Shown here: positions 58,787-64,000 of the stretch, piece after piece | Numbering within the stretch: position 1 is the first letter of the stretch | How the letters are laid out: each line of letters begins with the position of its first letter | DNA from: Podocnemis expansa | Taxonomy: Eukaryota > Chordata > Testudines > Podocnemididae | Assembly (NCBI GenBank): GCA_007922195.1 | Contig: ML681963.1 | Location: 59,282,008-59,346,007 of the forward strand | DNA: 64,000 nucleotides | Direction of reading: 5' to 3' | Made by a program: the position numbers and the translations under genes | The notes under the pieces: model-generated | Database searches by the model: none | Told to the model about the DNA's origin: nothing | What the model saw: only the letters and a program-made list of their open reading frames with translations

Positions 58787-59344
58787 GGTGTAGCAAGGAT
58801 CCGTGGCCATCTTCAGAGCCTGGACCCGAGGAAGGTGCTGAACGCCCTCCCTGGTCAGACTGGGGAACTGCAGGACCCAGGCCCTAGAAGCAGAGGGGCG
58901 GAGCCCGGGCAGGAAGAGGAAGTAGAAAAGCCCAGGGTGGGAGCTCAGTTGGAGCAGAGCCGTCAAAGGGGAAGGACGTGCCTGCCCGGAGGAAGCAAGC
59001 CAGAGGAGGCCGGGTCCGGCCCCAACGGCTGACCCCAGCCTCCCCAGGCGGCCAGCTCTATGGACCACCCAGCCTTCCCGGGCCTAGTGACTGGGACAGG
59101 AACCCTAGGGCTGCAGACTGGGGAGGGTGATCCAAAGCCCACTGAACCCGTGAGCAGCTGCCCCGCACAGAGGCGGAATCGGAGCTGGGGCAAGCAAAGG
59201 ATCCTGTGACCTACAGCTCCTGCGACCTAGAGGTGCTTCCCTCAGCTGAGGAAGAGCCATCAGTGGTATACGGACCCCAGAACCTGAAGGAGGTGCCCCT
59301 CACCAATGAGCCGGAGGAATACCCGGACCTACCGCCCATGGACA

Positions 59345-59587
59345 TAGAGGTTTCAGTGGAATCCCACAGGCTCTCTATCCCGAGGATACTGAGACATGCT
59401 ACCCCCTCTGGAACCAGGTACCCAAACCCCAGGGTGGGAGGAAGTAGCCCAGGGAGAGCGGATTGCTGTGCATCTGCCTGCACCAGTGCGTTGTGGCTGA
59501 AGCCCCGCTGGCCCAGTGGTTTGACTTGCAGTCACTGGTAGGGCCCTGGGCTGAGACGTTCTGGAATGGGTGGACCTGCGTCCCCCT
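59345..59587. repeat. Arm 1 of a ~240-bp inverted duplication
   Basis: Reverse complement of 61094-61332, nearly identical. It lies within the LTR. Confidence 0.9.
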
Positions 59588-59694
59588 CTTCACCCTCTTT
59601 CCATACCCGACCACCCAGAGCTATTGACCATCGTGCCTCAACTGAGCCAAGGTGTCTGTGGAATCCTTGCCCCATTGAGAGCCAGGTTCTAGCC

Positions 59695-59800
59695 CCTGCC
59701 GGGGCTTATAGACTTTGTACCTGCCCGCCCTGCCTGGGCGGATGGGGCTTATAGACTTTGTACCTGCCCACCTTGCCTGGGGGCTGGGGCTTACTGACTT
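59695..59800. repeat. ~52-bp tandem repeat in the LTR
   Basis: Two and a half copies of a unit starting GGGGCTTATAGACTTTG and containing CTGCCTGG. Confidence 0.85.
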
Positions 59801-59964
59801 TGCAGGTAGGACCCAGAGAGTTCCTAGATAGCATCTTTTGTGGAAAGGGACGAGGGACCTGCTGCCTGGAGGGGCCTTAGACTCTAGTAATTGACCAAAG
59901 AGACTGACAGGGGGCACCCTCCAGGCCACCCAAGTGAAATCCCCCGCCCCCCCACTTCTACACG

Positions 59965-59981
59965 TGGTGGAGAATGCAGGC
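59965..59981 (+). promoter_or_regulatory. Possible primer-binding site
   Basis: TGGTGGAGA two bases after the LTR end would pair with the 3' end of a tRNA ending TCTCCACCA, as some alanine tRNAs do. The rest of the match is broken by an extra base. Inference only. Confidence 0.45.
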
Positions 59982-60063
59982 ACCGCTCCCTGACTGAAAG
60001 CCGGGGGCCCCTGCCAGGTGACATAGCACCCCATCAGAAAAGGGGGAAACGGATTAGGCTCGA

Positions 60064-61090
60064 TGGAGCATGATCAGTTTGTTAAACGGTGGTCGACCAC
60101 CACCAACAACAACAGCAGCGGCTGCTGCAGGCATTGGGAGAGCAGCAACAACAAATGATTTGCGAGCTGAGGGCCCAGCAAGAGGACCTGCAGCGGCAGA
60201 GCCTTCAGCAGCTAGAGACCATGCTGGCAGCCTCATCCAATCCCACTGCAGGCATGACCTGATCGGCCAGCTCAGCTCCGCTACCAGTTCAGCTTACCAA
60301 ATTGGGCCCTGATGACAACCCCGAGGCCTTCCTGAAGACTTTTGAATGGGTAGCGTTGGTCGCTGGTTGGGCCCCAAACCAGTGGGCCACCATCCTGGCA
60401 CTGTATTTGACGGGAGCCCCACAGGCTGCTTACCAGGCACTGTCAGATGAAGCAGCCTGAGACTATAGGGCCGTGAAGGGGGCCATTCTAGATGCCTTGG
60501 AGGTCACCCTAAAACCTTTCGATGTCAGTTTCAGGGGAGAACCTACCAGCCAGGTGTTCGGCCCCAGGCTTTTGCCCAAGAACTAAAAAAGGCCTGTTGC
60601 CGCTGGCTATAGCCTGAAAAGCGTTCGAAAGAAGAACTGATTGACTTTATAGTAATGGAGCAATTCCTACATGTTTTGCCTAGTTGAGGTCGGACATGGG
60701 TCCCCTGACACCGGCCCCCTAGTTTGGGTGAGACTATGAGCCGACTGGAGGAGATTCTGGCCGCAGAGAACCCTGCTGGGAGGCTGGGATCCAGCGAGCT
60801 ATTACCACCCCACGCTCACCAGGATGCCCAGCCCAGCTGGGCCCAAACTCCAGGTTACAGTCACCCACAAACCGGTTGTCCAAGATGGCTCCAGAGGCCC
60901 TGGGGCCAGCACAGAATGCCCTGTCTCACGAAGTGCCCAGCCAAGACCAGAGAGGCCCCAGAGAGACGGGTCCATGTTTTCAATGTGGAGGCAGTGTCCC
61001 ATTAGTGACTGTGCTTGTGGTTCAGCGTCCACGGGAAGGACGAGCCCAGGGACCCACCTCCACAAAAGTCACCATTCCCCTTACAGTGGC
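60064..61090 (+). pseudogene. Gmr1-like gag with SCAN-like segment
   Basis: It begins near ATGGAGCATGATC. A Gln-rich coiled part (60090-60230) precedes the capsid-like region, read in pieces: DDNPEAFLKTFEWVAL (near 60315) and ATILALYLTGAPQAAYQALS (60395-60450). A block with WL, PE, SKEELIDFIVMEQFL and HVLP follows (60598-60690). That last block has the residue pattern of a SCAN domain. A degraded zinc knuckle (CFQCGG, near 60975) follows. There are many stops, e.g. in the WL-PE stretch. Family role: particle formation. Confidence 0.7.
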
Positions 61091-61093
61091 CAG

Positions 61094-61332
61094 GTGGGAC
61101 GCAGGTCCACCCACTCCAGAACGTCTCAGCCCAGGGCCCTACCAGTGACTGCAAGTCAAACCACTGGGCCAGCGGGGCTCCAGCCACAACGCACTGGTGC
61201 AGGCAGATGCACAGCAATCCGCTCTCCCTGGGCTACTTCCTCCCACCCTGGGGTTTGGGTACCTGGTTCCAGAGGGGGTAGCATGTCTCAGTATCCTCGG
61301 GATAGAGAGCCTGTGGGATTCCACTGAAACCT
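61094..61332. repeat. Arm 2 of the ~240-bp inverted duplication, inside the protease region
   Basis: It reads as the reverse complement of 59345-59587. It lies between gag and the protease active-site codons and so is likely the displaced copy. Confidence 0.85.
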
Positions 61333-61335
61333 CTA

Positions 61336-61570
61336 TGTGGACTCACTGTGTGGGCAGACACTGGTGGAGTGAGGATTGGTCCCTGACGAGAGGGCCAGGT
61401 GGACCTCTGGTGCATCCATGGGGACCTGAGAACATATCCTACCCTCCCGGTGGCCCTCACAGTGGGTCCCATCAGCCAAACTATCCCTGTCAGGCTGGCC
61501 ACCCACCTACCATATCCAATTATTCTAGGTTGGGACTGGCCAGATTTTGCTGGCGTATTGCAGAGGGTGG
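61336..61570 (+). pseudogene. Gmr1-like aspartic protease remnant
   Basis: VDSLCGQTLV at 61337-61366 corresponds to the retropepsin DSG active site, but the Gly codon reads Leu and a stop follows. The C-terminal part, in another frame, is VDLWCIHGDLRTYPTLPVAL and LPYPIILGWDWPDF. Its N-terminal part has been replaced by the inverted arm. Confidence 0.65.
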
Positions 61571-61744
61571 GGCAGCAGCCAGACCAAGAAGAGGACAGCT
61601 GGGCCTCAGCAGAACCCCATCCTTCTACCGGCTACATGGGCCTCACCAGCCCAGAAGAACCTAGGCCCGAGAGGGGATCAACCCAGTCAGAGGGTCTGGT
61701 ACAGGACTTCTGCCACAAGCAGAGGGAAGACCCCCGCTCTTCAG

Positions 61745-62190
61745 CGTGCGTATGAGCAGTTGGCCGCAGTAGATGGGGTGGTGACAGACCCCCAAAGGGG
61801 GATCCAGTGGCCAAGATTTGAATATTGCCGGGACAAATTGTACAGAGTAGAGAGAGACACTCGAACTGGGGAACTGCAAACCCAGCTGGTCGTACCTCAG
61901 CCCCACCACCGGTCCGTCATGCAGCTGGCCCATCACGTCCCTGGGGCAGGACACTTGAGGGTAGGTAAGACCTTGGATCGAGTCCTTGCCCGGTTCTACT
62001 GGCCTGGTGTGCACCATGAAGTGCACAATTACCGTGTCTCCTGCCCGGACTGCCAGAAAACGGCCACTGCGGGGACACCCAAAGCCCCCCTTGTGCCCTT
62101 GCCCGAGGTGGGGACTCCTTTTGAGAGGGTGGCCGCGGACATTGTTGGCCCTCTGGACCCGAGTACCAGGGGCCATCGCTTTTTGCCTTT
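61745..62190 (+). pseudogene. Gmr1-like integrase N-terminal part (second copy)
   Basis: RAYEQLAAVDGVV, then the HHCC zinc domain (HHVPGAGHLRVGKTLD ... CPDCQKT) intact in one frame, then the core start FERVAADIVGPLDP. The sequence stops matching integrase at about 62190, where DIRS sequence begins. Overlaps about 300 bp of the copy at 55.94-56.24 kb, roughly 93% identical by eye apart from gaps. Confidence 0.85.
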
Positions 62191-62199
62191 GCCTCCACA

Positions 62200-63355
62200 G
62201 AACCCCTAATAGTCCCGGTGTCTGGGACCTCGCCCATTCCCAGTGGCAGAGCCCAAGGTCTATTGCCCTGGCTTCGGACACGGCACGCATTAAATTTTGG
62301 GTTCCAACATTGGATTTCCCTTCTCTCGCTGGTCACCCGGTTCCCCCGAGGGAAGTGGTACAGATGGCACTGGACCCCGGGGAACCTCCCAGTGACCCCC
62401 TTCAGTCCTCCAGGGAAGCCAGGGAACTGGACCTCTTGGGCCGTAAGGTATACTCCTCAGTGGCCTTCCACATTGTGAGTGGTGAACAACCAAGCCATTA
62501 TCAGCAGATACTTGCTGGATGTGTGGGAGTCAGTCGCAAAATTCCGACGCTTGCTCCCACCTGAGGCCAGGGAAAAGTATGATGCCTTTCTAGAGGAGGG
62601 TAACATAATTTCTCAAGACCTCCTCCTTTCTGCCCGCCATGCAGTTGACACAGATGCCCACATCATGGCCTCGGCAGTAACCATTCGCCGGGTGGGCTGG
62701 CTTAGGGAGGCTAGGGTGCCCCCTAATGTGCAGCAGGTGGTTCTCGACCTGCTCTTCGAAGGGGATGCTTTGTTTCCCCCAGAAACATTATTGGTGGTGG
62801 GCACCGCTCGAGATCCCAGGGGAGAGGCCAAATACTTGGGCCTGGTCCCCCTCGGGCCCACCCCTTCCACATAGGCTTCTGGGACCCTACCTTCTTCCTC
62901 TAACTTCCTGTTATCCCTATCATCGTGGGATCACAGGAAACTTCCTTCCACTGCTATTATCCGCTGCAAGGGCTGAGACCCCCTTCTGTTCCCTGCTGCA
63001 GGGAAGGGGCCCACCCAACTCACCCCTCTTCTTTTGCTATTGCACCCACAGCACCCTTACCCGGGGCTTTTCCCCTGCCCTCGGGTGGCATGGGCCTCCT
63101 CAAGGCACGGGCCTCCTCAAGGCACAAACTCCCTGCCTGCACTTTCTCCGCAGTGGCTATCCTGCCTGCACATTCTCTGAAGCGGCTACCTCGGACACTT
63201 GTGGGGAATCCGACCCCCCTTCCCCACCCCCTTCCTCTGGTATCCCTCAATCCTGCGCTATTGTGTCAAATCTTTCCCGGGGATGAGGAGCACGTCTTGT
63301 AGTAACCCCAGCTTTGCTGCAGAGGCTCCAAGATGTGTATTTGCAGCGTTTACCC
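62200..63355 (+). mobile_element. DIRS fragment 3 (gag region)
   Basis: Gag C-terminal block in two frames: SREARELDLLGRKVYSSVAF (near 62415), then WESVAKFRRLLPPEAREKYD and EEGNIISQDLLLSARHAVD (62525-62655), comparable to 7160-7500 and 35570-35800. A Pro-rich stretch follows to about 63300. No RT or recombinase is seen, so only a gag piece remains. Confidence 0.75.
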
Positions 63356-63365
63356 GGAAGGGGGA

Positions 63366-64000
63366 TGTAGCAGGGAGCTATGGCTGCCCTCTGAGCCTGA
63401 ACCAGAGGACTGGCACGAATGCCCTCCCTGGCCAGACTGGGGAACTGCAACCCTTAGGCCCCGGAAGAGGAGGGGCGGGGCCGGAACAGGAAGGGGAAGT
63501 ATAAAAGCCCAGACCAGGAGCTCAGTTGGGGCTGAGCTCTTGGAGGGGAAGGATGGGCCGGCCTGCAGGGAGCTGGACCAGAGAAGGCAGACCTGAGCTC
63601 CCCGAGGGGCCGCTGACCATTCTACCCACTAGGCTTATGGCCCACCTAGCCTCCCTGGGCCGGGCGACTGGGAAGGAAACCCGGAGGCAGCAGACTGGGG
63701 AGGCCATTTCAAGGCCTGCAGGTCCCAGAGGCAACGACCAACCACAGAGCCAGACCCCGGGGAGACCGAGGATCCCGTAACCTATGGTCTGTGTGACCTG
63801 GAGGAGCTCCCCTCTGCAGAAGAGGAAACCCCTGCAGAGTGCGGACCCCAGCACCTTGAGGAGCTGCCCCTTGCCGAGAGGACCGACGGGTGCGGACACC
63901 AGGACCTTGAGGAGCTGCCCCTTGCTGAGGAGACCAACGGGTCCGTACCCCAGGACCTCGAGGAATTGCCTCTCGCCGCGGAGTCTGGGACGTACCCGGA
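63366..64000 (+). mobile_element. Gmr1-like LTR, cut by window end
   Basis: It starts TGTAGCAGGG after a purine tract (63356-63365). It aligns with the LTR at 58500, with an intact GC box (63471-63481) and TATA box (GTATAAAAG, about 63499-63507). A segment coding for DLEELPLAEE-like repeats (63797-63985) runs to the end. It belongs to a diverged subfamily (roughly 80% similar by eye to the other LTR). Whether it is a 3' LTR or starts a new element cannot be told. Confidence 0.7.
63842..63990. repeat. 51-bp tandem repeat in the LTR, coding-like
   Basis: Three 51-bp copies, a multiple of three. Each reads as a 17-residue repeat with LEELPLA at its core, without a stop. Confidence 0.8.

Larger units (their letters stand above)
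55940..59962 (+). mobile_element. Gmr1-like Ty3/Gypsy element, 3' half: IN - RT - RNase H - LTR
   Basis: The element is truncated in the integrase zinc region at the left. Domain order is integrase, then RT, then RNase H, then a purine tract (58484-58499) and the LTR (58500-59962). Integrase before RT is the hallmark of the Gmr1 group among Ty3/Gypsy elements; the usual Gypsy order is the reverse. A hAT MITE sits just inside the LTR. Several stops and a frameshift show the copy is dead. Confidence 0.85.
58500..59962 (+). mobile_element. Gmr1-like LTR shared by two element halves
   Basis: It starts TGTAGC after a purine tract and ends in TACA at 59962, two bases before a possible primer-binding site. 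It is about 1.17 kb once the hAT MITE (58506-58786 plus duplication) is removed. A GC box is visible near 58892; the TATA box is degraded (TAGAAAAG near 58924) compared with the LTR at 63366. It includes an EE-rich open segment (59207-59360) and about 52-bp tandem repeats (59695-59800). Confidence 0.7.

Noticed and set aside
1..64000. CRISPR arrays, tRNA or rRNA genes, bacterial operons
   Set aside because: The window is vertebrate nuclear DNA. Direct repeats present are transposons, microsatellites or the 490-bp array, none with spacer structure.

Overview
The window looks like nuclear DNA from a reptile, most likely a turtle. Softshell turtle is my best guess, but it rests only on repeat families I recognise, not on a database search. 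One cellular gene can be supported with confidence: an intact connexin gene, GJA9, on the + strand at 17577-19139. Its coding part is a single exon of 520 codons, preceded by a good splice acceptor and a three-codon upstream ORF. Almost everything else that reads as protein belongs to transposable elements, nearly all of them dead.

Layout. 1-5.3 kb: end of a palindromic Harbinger-like element, a hAT MITE, and a Penelope-like element (PLE) with a GIY-YIG endonuclease reading frame. 5.3-11.2 kb: a nearly full DIRS retrotransposon with inverted terminal repeats, an internal complementary region, and gag, RT-RNase H and tyrosine recombinase frames broken mainly by in-frame stops. 11.3-17.5 kb: MITEs and unique sequence. 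17.5-20 kb: GJA9. 20.4-24.6 kb: a solo LTR and an old antisense CR1 LINE. 26.2-32.4 kb: nested hAT, Harbinger-like, CR1, PLE and solo-LTR insertions. 32.8-41.1 kb: a second DIRS copy cut by several later insertions. 43-46.7 kb: an antisense endogenous retrovirus remnant (env transmembrane part plus LTR), itself cut by a Harbinger-like element that contains an assembly gap.

48.6-55.9 kb: a direct tandem array with a unit of about 490 bp. Each unit carries up to three short exon-like pieces flanked by splice-like signals and all in phase 0. I do not recognise the family. 55.9-64 kb: two halves of Gmr1-like Ty3/Gypsy elements sharing one LTR. The integrase lies upstream of reverse transcriptase in the same reading frame, and the gag half carries a SCAN-like motif. 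A third DIRS gag fragment and a further LTR reach the window end.

Target-site duplications seen directly let the order of several insertions be read. These are 8 bp for hAT, 3 bp for Harbinger-like, and 4-5 bp for LTRs. The two runs of N (100 and 400 bases) both fall inside the palindromic TTTCGAAA-rich elements. I found no rRNA, tRNA, CRISPR array or bacterial-type feature.
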